From positions 69,798,712 to 69,862,711 of the forward strand of contig CM056581.1 in NCBI GenBank assembly GCA_029721435.1: 64,000 nucleotides of DNA, in the 5' to 3' direction. The DNA is from Gymnothorax reevesii (Eukaryota; Chordata; Actinopteri; Anguilliformes; Muraenidae). The notes below the pieces were generated by a model. That model worked only from the letters and a program-made list of their open reading frames with translations. It made no database searches and was not told the origin of the DNA. Positions 45,558-56,365 of this stretch are shown piece after piece. The position numbers and the translations under genes are program-made. Numbering within the stretch: the first letter of the stretch is position 1; each line of letters begins with the position of its first letter.

Positions 45558-46715
45558 GGCCCGTATTCAGAAACGACACTCACACTCACCCTCCACTCAC
45601 CATATAATGTGTATGACTGAAATGTAACTGGAGTGTGAGAAAGAGATCAACCTACCCCTAACCGAGGGACGTTCCCACTCCTCGCCAATTGCTATTCACA
45701 AACGTCACTCGAGCATAACTGACAGTTGTGGGCACTGGGTAGCACAGGCGGTGTGTCGGCTGCTGCAAAGGGACGCTCAGTCCTCACCCTTCAGTGCTGA
45801 ATGACCTAAACCTGTCGCAGTTTACTTTTCTTGGTTAGAAAGTTTCTCAGACTAATTGGTAAAAATTTATTTTTGATGGAGTTGTTATATATTGCTTCAC
45901 AAAATTGAGGCATTTCTTTTGCTCATAAATGACGACGTAAAATATCGGCATATCTTCATAGATTCTGTGGTCGAGTGGCTCGCAAAAGGCGCAGGACAGC
46001 CAGCGAGGCTCACTAAGCAACAAGCTGTGAAACGTGCCAGACATTTCCTTCTATATTCAACAATTAAGAGTGTAGAAAAGAATGCATTCTCGTGACTTAC
46101 AGCTACACAAGCCTCGCAGACCATTCCACTCGGCGCCCCACGAGCCAGCTGAGCGCAGAATTTTTCCAACCCATGAGTAAGGAAGAGCGCGAGAAATCCG
46201 AATGTGTGAGAGTTGTCAGATATGCGTCATTGATGAAAATTGGACACATCTGATAATGTTGAGAGTTTTCGGAGTATCTGCAATGGTAATTTAATGAATT
46301 GAAAACCAAAATAATATCAGTGCTCTTTCTAATTGCGGTCATGCTATCACCAGTTCACAACTTAACAAGTAGAACTTACAACACATGATAATCATTAGGA
46401 TTTTTGGAGTTCAAGTAAATAAAATTTTATTAAATGATTGGTCAGTCAGCAAGTTACCCAAAATTTGCGTATTTGCGATTGCGCCGAGCTTGTGACGGTA
46501 AATGAGTCAGTGTTTCTAATGTTTGTAATCACCCGAGGTGTTCCCTGCACTCAACCTTCACTCAGAAAGAGACACTATTTTCAGTGTGAGTGAGGTCTCT
46601 GAAAGCAAATGAGGGTTAGGACAACCTCTGACTCATTTAGTATAACCTGACACTAATTAAGTTTTAGTACTCACTCACACTCAATTAGTGTGAGTGTCGT
46701 TTCTGAAAACGGGCC
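45558..46715. mobile_element. TIR element copy 1 inside the minisatellite
   Basis: Starts GGCCCGTATTCAGAAACGAC and ends with the inverted copy (GTCGTTTCTGAAAACGGGCC). Left flank TTA, right flank TTT. It is collinear with the element at 47483-48832 but lacks about 190 bp present there. The inner terminal sequence already contains CACTCACACTCACC. A 67-codon frame at 45892-46095 is present in both copies, but its protein differs at about 19 of 67 positions, so selection on it is doubtful. Class probably PIF/Harbinger (3-bp TWA-like flank), not proven. Confidence 0.75.
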
Positions 46716-47482
46716 TTTATCTCACTCGCTCACTCACTCACACTCGCTCACTCACTTTCTCTCACACTCGCTCTGTCACTCTCACTCACTTTCTCTCACA
46801 CTCACACTCGCTCACTCACACTCACCTGTTCGCTCAGTCATTCATTCACACTCACACTCGCTCACTCAATCACTCACACTCAATCACGATCATTCACGCT
46901 TGCTTACACTCGCTCACTCAGAGTTATTTACTCGCTCACTCATTTACTCACACCCACTCGCTCTCACTCGCTCATTAAATCAGTCACTCACTAAATCACT
47001 CACTCACACTCTCTTGCTCACTCAAAGTCGCTCGCTCGCTTGCTCACTCTCACTCACTCTCAATCACACTTTCTCACCCACACACACTCGCTCACTAACT
47101 CAGTAACTTATTCCCACTCACTGTCCCTCTCTTACTCACACTCACTCACTCATTCAATCACTCTCACTCGCTCATTCACACCCTCTTACCTGCTGACTCA
47201 CTGTCTCTCACGCTCGCTCACTCACTCACCTACACTCTATCATTCTCTCACTCGCTCACTAACTCACACACGCTCACTCATTCTCACTCACTCACACTCG
47301 CTCACTCACTCTCACTCACTCACTCACTCACTTTCTCCCACACTCACTCACTCACTTCATCTCAGTCACACTCACTTGCTCACTTTCACTCACACTCACT
47401 TGCTCACTCTCTCACACTCGCTTGCTCAGTTACTCACTCACACTCTCCTACATTCGTTCACTCACTCTCACTCACTCACTTA
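46716..47482. repeat. CACTCG-rich minisatellite, block B
   Basis: Short units such as CTCACTCACTCACACTCGCT. It differs from block A by CTCGCTCA words and by lacking the CACCAACTTA motif. Long Ser/His/Leu/Thr frames here are artefacts of the repeat. Confidence 0.95.
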
Positions 47483-48832
47483 GGCTCGTATTCAGAAACG
47501 ACACTCACCCTCCACTCACCATATAGTGAGTACGACTGAAATGTAACTGGAGTGTGAGAAAGTGATCGCACTACCACCAACCGAGAGAACGGTCCCACTC
47601 CTCGCCAGTTGCTATTCACAAAGGCCACTCAAGCATAACTGACAGTAGTGGGCACTGGGTACCACAGGCGGTGCGTCGGCTGCTGCAAAGGGACGCTCAA
47701 TCCTCACCCTTCAGTGCTGAATAACCTAAACCTGACACACTTTTCTTTTCCTGATTAGAAAGTTTCTCGGACTTATTGGTAAAACGACAATCAAATTTAT
47801 TTTTATAGCGTCCTCATACATTGCTTCACAAAATTGGGGCGTTTCTTTCGCACATAAATGACGACGTAAAATATCAGCATGTCTTCATAAATTCTGTGGT
47901 CCAGTGGCTCGCGAAAGGCGCACGACAGCCCGCGTGGCTCTCTAAGCAAGAGGTTATGAAACATGCCGGACATTTCCTTCTACATTCAGCGATTAAGAAT
48001 GTAGAAAAGAATGGATTCTCGTGACTTACAGCTACATGAGCCTCGCAGACCAATCCACACGCGCCCCACCAGCCAGCTGAGCGCAGAATTTTCCAACCCA
48101 TCAGTAAAGAAAAGTGTGAAAAAACCGAATGCGTAAGAGTTAATAGGTATGCATCATTCGTGAAAACTGGCCACATCTGATAATGTTGAGTTTTTGCAAT
48201 GGTAATTTAAATGAATTGAAAACAGGGCGATAGCCTAAGTATCAATACTCATTCTAACTTAGTAGTAGTTCAAGTAGAACTGGCAATACATGATAATCCT
48301 TTGGATTTTTGTAGTTCAAGTAAATAAAATTTTATTAAAAGACTGGATATAACCTTTTTTCAATCATTATCTTTAAGGGATGGTTTTGACCTTCCCCTTT
48401 TGTTAGTTCAGCAGTCGCTACTGGTGGGTACACAAATGCTAACCTCGAGCTCACCACAGTGCAGTTCGTAAACACTGACACCAGGTGGTCAGTTGGTAAG
48501 TTACCGGCATCATTATCATCATTAGAGTTAAAATTTGCATAGTTGCGATTGCTTTGAGCACGTGGCTGTAAATGATCCGAAGTTTCTAGTGTTTGTAACC
48601 ACCTGAAAGCCATGATAACGAAATACCGGCACAAGTTAGTGCGGCTCAAGGGAGGTGTTCCCTGCACTCAACCTTCACTCAGAAAGAGACGCTATTTTCA
48701 GTGTGAGTGAGGTCTCTGAAAGCAAATGAGTGTTAAGGCAACCTCTGACTCATTTAGTATAACTTGACACTTACTAAGTTTTAGTACTCACTCGTACTCA
48801 ATTAGTTTGAGTGTTCTTTCTGAATACGGGCC
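47483..48832. mobile_element. TIR element copy 2 inside the minisatellite
   Basis: Starts GGCTCGTATTCAGAAACGAC and ends TCTGAATACGGGCC. Flanks are TTA on the left and TTT on the right, the same unequal pair as copy 1. Internal sequence is collinear with copy 1 and about 190 bp longer. TAGCTGTAAGTCACGAG on the minus strand near 48020-48035, with a consensus donor GTAAGT, is kept in both copies and might mark an old exon boundary. Confidence 0.75.
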
Positions 48833-48982
48833 TTTCTCTCACTCCCTCTCCCTCGCAGTCACTCACTCACACTCACATACACTCGCACACTCACCCACAC
48901 TCACTCACTCACTCACTCACTCAGTTATTTACTCGCTCACTCATTCACTCACACTCAATCCCTAACTCAGTCACTTACTCAG
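48833..48982. repeat. CACTC-rich minisatellite, block C
   Basis: About 150 bp of CACTCACTCACACTCACATA-like sequence between element copy 2 and the Harbinger insertion. Confidence 0.9.
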
Positions 48983-49478
48983 TTAGGAGTCTATTCTCCC
49001 ATGCGCTTAAGTCGAAAAAAGCGCGTAGCTACGCACTTTTCAGCCTACGTGTATTCTCCCCTCGACTTAAGTCTGTGCATTACGCGCCCCGAAGGCAGTT
49101 ACGCGCTTGGGGCGGAGCGAGGCCAAAATCGGGGCGTTACCGGGCGTTTCTCATGCAAATTCCACTTACGTGTATTCTCCCCCTGGCTTAAGCGCTTTTT
49201 CTGTTAAGTGCTTTTGAGGGCTGTATTAAGGTCAAGCGCCAACATAAGGTGAAATGGAATATTGCGTTTGATGTCGGTTATCGGCCGAATTTTAACATTT
49301 ATTTTATTTAACATGTTGAAGGTTGAGACATTCAATATCTGATTGTTCTTCCTAATTTCTAAACTACATTTCTCAAAGCCTTAATAATTTATCAAACGAA
49401 ATCATCACTTGATATTACGCATCAGCCTCTTCTCCAATCAGTTCAATTACAAACGCAAAACAATTAATACGAGTATAC

Positions 49479-50322
49479 ATCCCAGATAACATGCCGGAGT
49501 TGGCCCAACGTTGGGCCAACGTCATTTTGGCCATCGGGGACACGTTGGGCCAACATTGTATTGCCAACGTATGTGTAAAGGTTGGCAATAAGTTAACTCG
49601 TAACCCATTACTGAGGGAAGGATCACAATAAGCCCTCCAACTTGAATAGGTCTCCCATCCAGGAACTAAACAGGACTATACCTGCTTAGCTTCAGCAACA
49701 CACAGGAGAGGATCAAATAGTGCCAAGTTACAATATTCTTTTACACAGCAATTAATAATCAAGTCATTACAATCAAACAATTACACAACTTAATTACAAT
49801 ATCAAGAACAGTAATAATGATGATAAAAATAATATTAATAATATTAATAATAGCTAGCTAAATGGGGCCAACCTCAGACAACCAACAACCCCTCCTTCAA
49901 ATAGCTGAACATCCGTTTGTTCTCCAACATGGGAACCTCCCACTTTTATTGTTGCCCAACCTATTTATTTGGTTGTTTGCCTTATGTTGGTTCAATGTTG
50001 GCCCAACGTTGGCAATGGTTGGCAGCGTCAGATTTGGAATTCCAATGTTGGGCCAACACTGAACCAACGTTAGTTGTCCAACCTATTTATTTGGTTGTTT
50101 GCCTTACGTTGGTTCAATGTTGACCCAATGTTGGAATTCCAACTCTGACGCTGCCAACCATTGCCAACGTTGGGCCAACATCGAACCAACGTAAGGCAAA
50201 CAACCAAATAAATAGGTTGGGCATCCAACGTTGGTTCAATGTTGGCCCAACGTTGGAATTCCACCTCTGACGCTGCCAACCATTGCCAACGTTGGGCCAA
50301 CGCCTGCTATGTTATCTGGGAT
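49479..50322. mobile_element. 844-bp foldback element rich in TTGGCCCAACGTTGG
   Basis: Ends ATCCCAGATAACATGCC and its inverse (GCTATGTTATCTGGGAT). The interior repeats TTGGCCCAACGTTGG-type palindromes at least a dozen times. Longer units with GGTTGTTTGCCTTA(T/C)GTTGG occur twice direct (about 49970 and 50094) and once inverted (about 50180-50215). No coding frame and no clear target duplication. Confidence 0.8.
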
Positions 50323-50339
50323 AAGATCATCATTCTACC

Positions 50340-50700
50340 ATGACCCAAAATCTAAAACCAAAATGCCAGTCCTGCATTTGCTTGCACTCTTGCCTGATTG
50401 GGAAAGAGTAAGAGGAGCGCGCCGAGCTTGAAGACGAACATGCATATATCGACTTCGTTTGGACATCCTGGGACTAACAAACATCGAGGGCATCCAGCAC
50501 TTTCGTCTTGACCGTGCATGAGGCAATCATCTATCTTTGCTGACTTCTGGATGAACATCTATCCAGCCGCAGCAATTATCCACAAAACATACCCGTGGTC
50601 ATCAACGTCAGAACTGCTGGCATCTGGGTCGTTCCAGAGAGTGGCTGGTGATATCATACACATATCACAGGCATCTGTGTCAAGGTGTCTGACACAGTTC
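50340..50700 (+). pseudogene. Harbinger transposase N-terminal fragment
   Basis: Short frames include CIYRLRLDILGLTN (about 50430-50480) and LLASGSFQRVAGDIIHISQA then SVSRCLTQFVDA (50609-50705). The latter is the helix-turn-helix segment of HARBI1-like transposases (FxxTGSFQxVVGDxxxxSQxxVSRxV). The DDE catalytic domain expected downstream is missing, and sequence of the opposite gene begins right after, indicating an internal deletion. Two frameshifts precede the HTH. Confidence 0.72.
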
Positions 50701-50924
50701 GTTGATGCTCCAAGTTCTTCTCTGTGCACTTCCACTGCAGAAAGAGTGGATGCCATCCTCTCCTCCTGTGCAGTGAAATGCACAGGGGATGATGGTTGCC
50801 CACCACCTGTTGTGTGTACACTTCTCCGGTGTGCAGAGAGCCTCGCTTTTACAGCGCCTCGCAGATCTCTCCATTTATGCTTTAAATCGGGGATACTGCG
50901 CTTACATCTCCCAATCGAAGCCAC
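50680..50924 (-). pseudogene. Harbinger Myb/SANT-like protein C-terminal fragment
   Basis: The minus-strand frame reads KHKWRDLRGAVKARLSAHRR, then SVHTTGGGQPSSPVHFTAQE, ERMASTL. KWRDLRxxVK and RRSVxxTGGGxP...LxxxEE are typical of the Myb-like second protein of Harbinger elements, which aids nuclear import and DNA binding of the transposase. It is convergent with, and abuts, the transposase fragment. Confidence 0.75.
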
Positions 50925-51775
50925 GTCCAGAACGATTCGCAGCTGAATTCCTCGGATCAGCCTTCAGCACTCGCTTGCCATACCACATCAACATCTGTGA
51001 AATTTGGTTTTCAGCTTTGGCTCGACGTCGCCATCATTGTCTTCATTTTCTATTAACAAATGCAACTGCCCTATATGTTCGTGATCATCTAAAAAGTTGT
51101 GATATTCTCACGAGTGAAGAGATTGATTTTCTAATTGAGGATATCTGTATTAACTAACTTATGTCTTTGTAATTTTTTTTACCATTGATAATACTGTGTA
51201 TTTTAATGTGTGAATAAACATATTATTAAATAGGCTACTCTAGATTGAGCCCTGCCCTGGCCAATACCAAAGCACTACCCATTTGTTCATCAATTTTAGT
51301 CTATAAAGAATAGCCGACATGGGAAGAATCATTATCAGTAAATGGGATAATTGATTATAATAAAGTATTAGGCACAAGTTCAAGTGAATGTGTCGCTCAA
51401 ATCAAATAGGATATGATAGCCTATGGATATGGAATTCTGTCATTGCTGAAGAGGTTTTGGGGCGGGGAGATGACCGCATGCGGTGTAAGAATCCTTGTTA
51501 AAGCGTTTCCATGTCCTTTAGTTGCAAACCTGACATCGGAGTAGTTTGATCTTTTTGTGTGACTAGAATGTTCCTTATGTCTTCTTCCCTGTCTTCCACG
51601 GAACAAACAGACTGGTGTAGGAGGGGCACATTTTCAGTGATCTGATTGCGCTGGTTGAGAAGCGCTAAATTCTTTATTTATTATTTCATTATCGCGGCAA
51701 TTTGTTTGTTTGCATAGCTTTAATGCCATGGTGGCTAGAGTAAGAAATAAAAAGTGTTTGCCACTAACATGGCAA

Positions 51776-51869
51776 TATCCCCCGCCGCCTCAATTTTATG
51801 TGTCCCTACGGACGTACGGACGGACGGGGCCCAATACTATATCGCGCGATTAGCGCGAAGCGGGGGATA
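51776..51869. mobile_element. 94-bp GC-rich foldback element
   Basis: TATCCCCCGC at the left and GCGGGGGATA at the right are inverted copies. The interior has GGACGTACGGACGGACGGGG. Similar in size and design to the 34918-35013 element but not the same sequence. Confidence 0.65.
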
Positions 51870-52059
51870 AATAAAGAGATGTCTGAATTACTTGTAATTG
51901 GTACAGACACACGTAGGCCGACTATTAGAGCGGCATATAAAACCTCGTATCTTCAAAATGACAAACTGACAAAAAAAAAAATATATATATATATATATAC
52001 ATTAACCTACATTAATTAAATAAAAATAATAAAATAATATAGTTTATAATAAAAAAAAT

Positions 52060-52240
52060 GTTTAATTTTGCATGTAAGAATTGTGGACATACGAGTTTTC
52101 GTTTCTTATCAGTTTGGAGATACGAGGTTTTATCAGGTGGCCGACGATATTCAAATTTAAAGTCTGGTTTGCGTTTTCCATGGACCACAAATGCATTTTC
52201 ATTGTTAATCAGAAAATTCTTTTTCCATGTTTTCCTGATA
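52060..52240 (-). pseudogene. conserved peptide-coding block of the Harbinger family
   Basis: The minus frame reads AIRKTWKKNFLINNENAFVV, then HGKRKPDFKFEYRRPPDKT. The same stretch is open in the 412-bp derivative (54100-54230, + strand) with about four substitutions in 39 residues. I do not recognise the domain. It may be an exon of the Myb-like protein or an unrelated element-specific peptide. Confidence 0.4.
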
Positions 52241-52439
52241 GCCATATTCAATGAGCTTTGTACAGAGTCTGCCTCTCTTTTGCATTAGTCACACCTCTTT
52301 CATAAGGCTGCCTACATTCTGAAGTTAAGCGCTGTGGGCGTGATCGAAGCTAGTAGGGGAGTATACGCGTTACTCAAAAGCGCTTAACTCGAATCGTGTA
52401 AAAAAGGACTTACGCACTAATGGGAGAATAGACCCCTTA

Positions 52440-52615
52440 CTCTCTAACTCACTCGCACTCACTCACTCTCACTCGCTTACTCAAAGTCACTCTCTCTCTC
52501 ACTCACACATACTCGCTCACTGACTGTCACTAACTCATTCGCGCACTCTCACTCACTCAGTCACTTACTCACTCACTCATACTCTCTTACCCTCTGACTC
52601 ACTCACACTCGCAAG
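52440..52615. repeat. CACTC-rich minisatellite, block D
   Basis: CTCACTCGCACTCACTCACT-like sequence continuing the array after the Harbinger insertion. Confidence 0.9.
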
Positions 52616-52649
52616 CCCATGCACAGCTGAAATTGGCACACATTAATCA

Positions 52650-52675
52650 TGCACACACACACACACACACACACG
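52650..52675. repeat. (CA)n microsatellite
   Basis: Ten to twelve CA dinucleotides followed by CA/CAGA-rich sequence to about 52770. Confidence 0.9.
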
Positions 52676-52769
52676 CTCTGATGCTGCAGATGCGCTCATG
52701 CAATCACACATTTGTGCACATATGCACTCACACAGACGCACACAGACAGAAGCACAGAGATACTCAGCA

Positions 52770-53918
52770 CCTTGTGAATCACGGCAGCCCTTGGCTTGGC
52801 AGGCGATTGCTGTGTGTGACACGGGCAGCAGGGATAGAGGAAGGATTGTTGGACTTGGCTCTGTCCTTACAGGCCATGAGATGTTCTGACGCAGCTGCTC
52901 TCTGCTGTTGCCATAACACACACTATAGCTGAGGCCAACCAGATCATTTAGCTCATTGAAGCTGCCCAAAGCTTTGGAAGAACATGACGGGTTAAGCTGG
53001 TTGGCAACTGTTGCTCATGCCAACTCTTTACACTAATCTGCCACTGTATAAAAACACAGCTTAACACCTATTTAACCTGTATTGGCTGATCTGAACTGGA
53101 ATTATCAGTTTTGCTCTCCAGTTGAGTGTGAGCTAGGCTGACGGTGAAAGCACCCCCAAGCAGAACTGGAGCACTATCAGTTTTCTCAATGATTGTCAAA
53201 ATAACAAGAAAATGTCCCTGTGCAGAGCATCCAATTAGTCATAAAAATTTTCAGAGAGGATGCGAGCCGGTTTCAGGAATGTTCTCTGGGTAGGATATAC
53301 CAAAACATGAGAGAGATACTGTGCACTGTTAACTTTCCCCGTAAAATTATTTGTGAATACTGAAAGGATTAGTTCACTATTTTGCACTTTGAGCCCCCTT
53401 TCTAGATTGTCTTGGATGAAATAGTGCGTTTGACACCGAACTTCTGCTGATTGGTCCTGCCTCGAGTATTTGCCTCATTTAGAATCGTCTCTGCCTTGCT
53501 TCAGAATGCCTGGCCTGAATGCCAAACCTGTCCTTCAAACAACCCTTGACATTCGTTTAAAAAAAAAATGTGTAACTCACTGAGTGGTTAGTGGTATTCG
53601 TTGATGTTTTTAAAAAATATATAGGCGCAAAATATGGTTTCCATCCGTCTTATTTGCTTTTGTTGAACTATGTTTTCAGATAACTCACAACTGCGTATAA
53701 GTCAATGGGGTTTACAAAATGCCAAATAAAACACAACAGAAACTTTATTTTGCTACAACACTTGTTTTGGAACATCAACGAATACCACTAGCCACTCGGT
53801 CAAAATTTTGGGGTCCAACACTCTATTTCAAACCAGACAACCCAGAGAAGGGGCTCAAGTTTGAATCAATAAAGTGCCATTATTTAAGTTTAAAGTTTAA
53901 AGACTTACAATGCACTTT
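52770..53918. other. unassigned intronic DNA
   Basis: No gene or repeat ends recognised. Frames present are short and without signatures. Confidence 0.35.
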
Positions 53919-54330
53919 GGGGTCTATTCTCCCTTTCGCGCGTAATTCCTTTTTTACGCGATTCGAGTTAAGCGCTTTTGAGTTACGCGTATTCTCCCTA
54001 GCTTTGATCACGCCCACAGGACTTAACTTCAGAACGTAGGCGGCCTTATGAAAGAGGTGTGACTAATGCAAAAGAGAGGCAGACTCTGTACAAAGCTCAT
54101 TGATTTTGGCTATCAGCAAAACATGGAAAAAGGATTTTCTGATTAACCATGAAAATGCATTTGTGGTACATGGCAAACGCAAACCAGACTTTAAATTTGA
54201 ATATCGTCGGCCTGCTGATAAAACCTAGAAGCCTAATGCACAGACTTAAGTCAAGGGGAGAATACGCGTAGGCTGAAAAGCGCGTAGCTACGCGCTTTTT
54301 TCGATTTGAGCGCATGGGAGAATAGACCCC
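53919..54330 (-). mobile_element. 412-bp Harbinger MITE, derivative of the 48986-52436 family
   Basis: Starts GGGGTCTATTCTCCCTTTCG and ends GGGAGAATAGACCCC, with TTT on both sides (53916-53918 and 54331-54333). Its 53970-54230 part matches 52058-52400 of the large element in reverse orientation (AGAGGCAGACTCTGTACAAA, TCACGCCCACAG). It inserted 110 bp upstream of host exon 54443-54552. Confidence 0.88.
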
Positions 54331-54442
54331 TTTGTGAATAAGAGACCCAGGAAGTGATGTATGACATTGGGGCATTTTCCCTGACTTTGGTAACGCATAG
54401 CTATGCAGTCGCTAATTTTTGACTTGTTTGTATCCCCTATAG

Positions 54443-54552
54443 GCTGAATGGCGGGAGGAGGTGAAGCAGCACTTTGAGAAGATTAAATCAGAGGGAACCT
54501 GCCTGCACCGGCTGGACGAAGAGCTTATCATACGTCGCAGAGAGGAACTGAG
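54443..54552 (+). CDS. map3k12: map3k12 (DLK) exon: post-kinase linker to first zipper
   Basis: The acceptor CCTATAG|G precedes 54443. 110 nt in phase 0 start, phase 2 end: [20 protein letters not shown], then [17 protein letters not shown]. This conserved stretch follows the kinase domain in DLK/LZK and leads into the dual leucine zipper that dimerises the kinase. The donor is AG|GTTATTATT: GT is present, but positions +3 to +6 do not match the consensus because an ATT microsatellite starts immediately (54553-54581). The next exon's first base completes the Arg codon, confirming the donor position. Without splicing here the frame would run on as a poly-Leu tract. Confidence 0.93.
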
Positions 54553-54581
54553 GTTATTATTATTATTATTATTATTATTAT
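54553..54581. repeat. (ATT)n microsatellite abutting a splice donor
   Basis: Nine ATT/TTA repeats begin at the first intronic bases after the map3k12 exon and overlap the 5' splice site. Confidence 0.95.
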
Positions 54582-54604
54582 GTCTTTGTTATCGTTGTTC
54601 TTGC

Positions 54605-54745
54605 CATGTCTGTGTTGGTTTCCTCAAGGTACTTAAGATTTCCTGCCACAGTCCAAACACATGCATGGCTAGCTAGGCTAACTGGTGACTCTAAACTGCC
54701 CGTTGAGATGAGTGTGTCAGTGAAAGATGTGCCCAGCTGGGATTT
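54605..54745. repeat. degenerate copy of a common fish dispersed repeat
   Basis: GTGTTGGTTTCCTCAAGGTA, CCACAGTCCAAACACATGCA and AACTGGTGACTCTAAACTGC occur in the order of a very common dispersed repeat in fish. Ends not defined. Confidence 0.55.
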
Positions 54746-55553
54746 CTGCACTGTCTCAGGCATATTCCTGCAGGGGGCAGTATGAGTCCCCACAGATACA
54801 CAACACAGACACAGGGCAGCATGAGTCCCCACAGATAAACAACACAGCTCTGGAGTTGTAGTTGTGTGGGTGCTTGAGATTATGCATGTAAATCTTCGCC
54901 TGAGAGAAAGTGGAGGGCTGACACCCTGAAATGGCCCCTTTTCACAGCAATGTAAAAACCCTGGTGTTTTCCCACTTACACCTCGGCAACGGAAATAACA
55001 CTGCACTGTAATTCCATCATACTGAATCAATCTTGTGATGTATTTCTGTTCTTTACTTGACAAATCTTTTGTGCAGCAATACTATTTCTGTGTAGAATGT
55101 TTAGCCAAACCAGCTGTGTGGTCCTCTGGTGCATTGATCTGAAAAAGTAACAAGGGTCTTCAACCGGAATGACGTCAAAGCACTGCATTACACTTTATCG
55201 TTATCCTGAACATTTCAGGAAAACAAAGATCGGCCTCTCAACCATTCAGAATAATTATGTATTCAAATCATAATATGATTGCGAATAAGCTTACTTTAAC
55301 TTTGTGAGAACTTAAAACACGGGTGAAAAACACTCGCTTGGAGGAGTACAGTCTTTGCAGGTTTTCAATGTGTTAAACTGCCAGTGATTGGTTGGCAAAG
55401 TAATTCATATTATTTCTTCGCAATGCTTTAATAAGCCAATGGGAAGGAATGTTCAAGCACTTGCAGACACTCAGTGTCTGAGGACAGGAGGACAGGAGTT
55501 TTACACTGGTTAGAGTATTTTGTTAGGGTTGGAGTGAAAGTCAAAAAGACTGG

Positions 55554-56029
55554 GGCTGCGTCTGAATAGTCAAAAAATTATGTCCTATCCACTAATCCCT
55601 AATCACTTTTCTTTTACTTTTGTGGAAAACGTCATAAGGGAAATGAAAAGTATTAAGGGGAATTCCTTACGGCTTAGTAAGACAACCGCATTAGTTGGAG
55701 AATCCGAATGCACTTCCGCTGGGTAACGTGATCATGAGTCCCCAGCCCATCATATACGCTTCTTTATGCGATTGGGCGGATGAATGGTTGCCGCTTTAAA
55801 TATTGCAGCTGCGCAGAATTGTGGGGTAGCGTTTTCTCCTTTCTTTACGAAAAGGATGCTTCAGTGTCCCCTATGCTAAAGGAGGTAAATTAGGAAGCAC
55901 TGAGACACCTTTCCTTTACATATAAAGAATTTGAATCAACTTATCATGGCTGCTAGATAATTATTTCTGGATCATTTTTTTTAGGAGTTGGGAACTTTCC
56001 TAGGCAAATTAGACAATTCGGACGCAGCC
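55554..56029. mobile_element. 476-bp MITE with GGCTGCGTC ends
   Basis: GGCTGCGTCTGAATAGTC at the left is matched by the inverse GACAATTCGGACGCAGCC at the right; arm similarity extends to about 35 bases. No frame. It lies inside a tandem repeat whose other copies follow at 56031-56300. Confidence 0.7.
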
Positions 56030-56030
56030 T

Positions 56031-56310
56031 AGATCTCCAGAAAAAGGGTTGGGCAGCCCTGCTCTAGGCTCTGCATGAGATGTGCTCTGTTAAGGTTGGA
56101 TTGAGAGCCGAAAACAATGCAGATCTCCCGGTTGGACTGCCCAACTCTAACTGTTGTATGAGGTGTGCTTTGATATGGTTGGAGTGAAAACCTTCAGGAC
56201 AGTAGATCTCCAGAAACAGGGTAGGCCAGCCCTGTTTTAGCTGCTGAATGAGGTGTGCTTTGTTAGCATTAGAGTTAAAACCGCTAGAATGGTAGATCTC
56301 CCGGATCAGG
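56031..56310. repeat. 3-4 tandem copies of an ~85-90-bp repeat
   Basis: AGATCTCC(A/C) starts at 56031, 56121, 56204 and 56294. Intervening strings GCCCTG, TGAGGTGTGCT and GGAGTGAAAACC recur in order. The array ends about 60 bp before the next host exon. Confidence 0.85.
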
Positions 56311-56365
56311 ACTCTGGCAGATGGCAGTATTGGAGCTAACTGCATTGTTGATCCCTGTGCTATAG

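Larger units (their letters stand above)
48986..52436. mobile_element. 3.45-kb PIF/Harbinger element with both gene remnants
   Basis: Ends GGAGTCTATTCTCCCATGCG (left) and the inverse CATTAGTGCG...GGGAGAATAGACCCC (right), flanked by TTA on both sides (48983-48985 and 52437-52439). Subterminal GTATTCTCCCC boxes repeat inside. It holds a transposase fragment on the + strand and a Myb/SANT-like fragment on the minus strand, the standard two-gene layout. Two foldback insertions lie within (49479-50322 and 51776-51869). A 412-bp deletion derivative of the same family is at 53919-54330. Confidence 0.85.

Noticed and set aside
46690..47483. Long open frames of Ser/His/Leu/Thr repeats (up to 147 codons)
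   Set aside because: They are translations of the CACTC minisatellite, exist in more than one frame and have no start context or domain.
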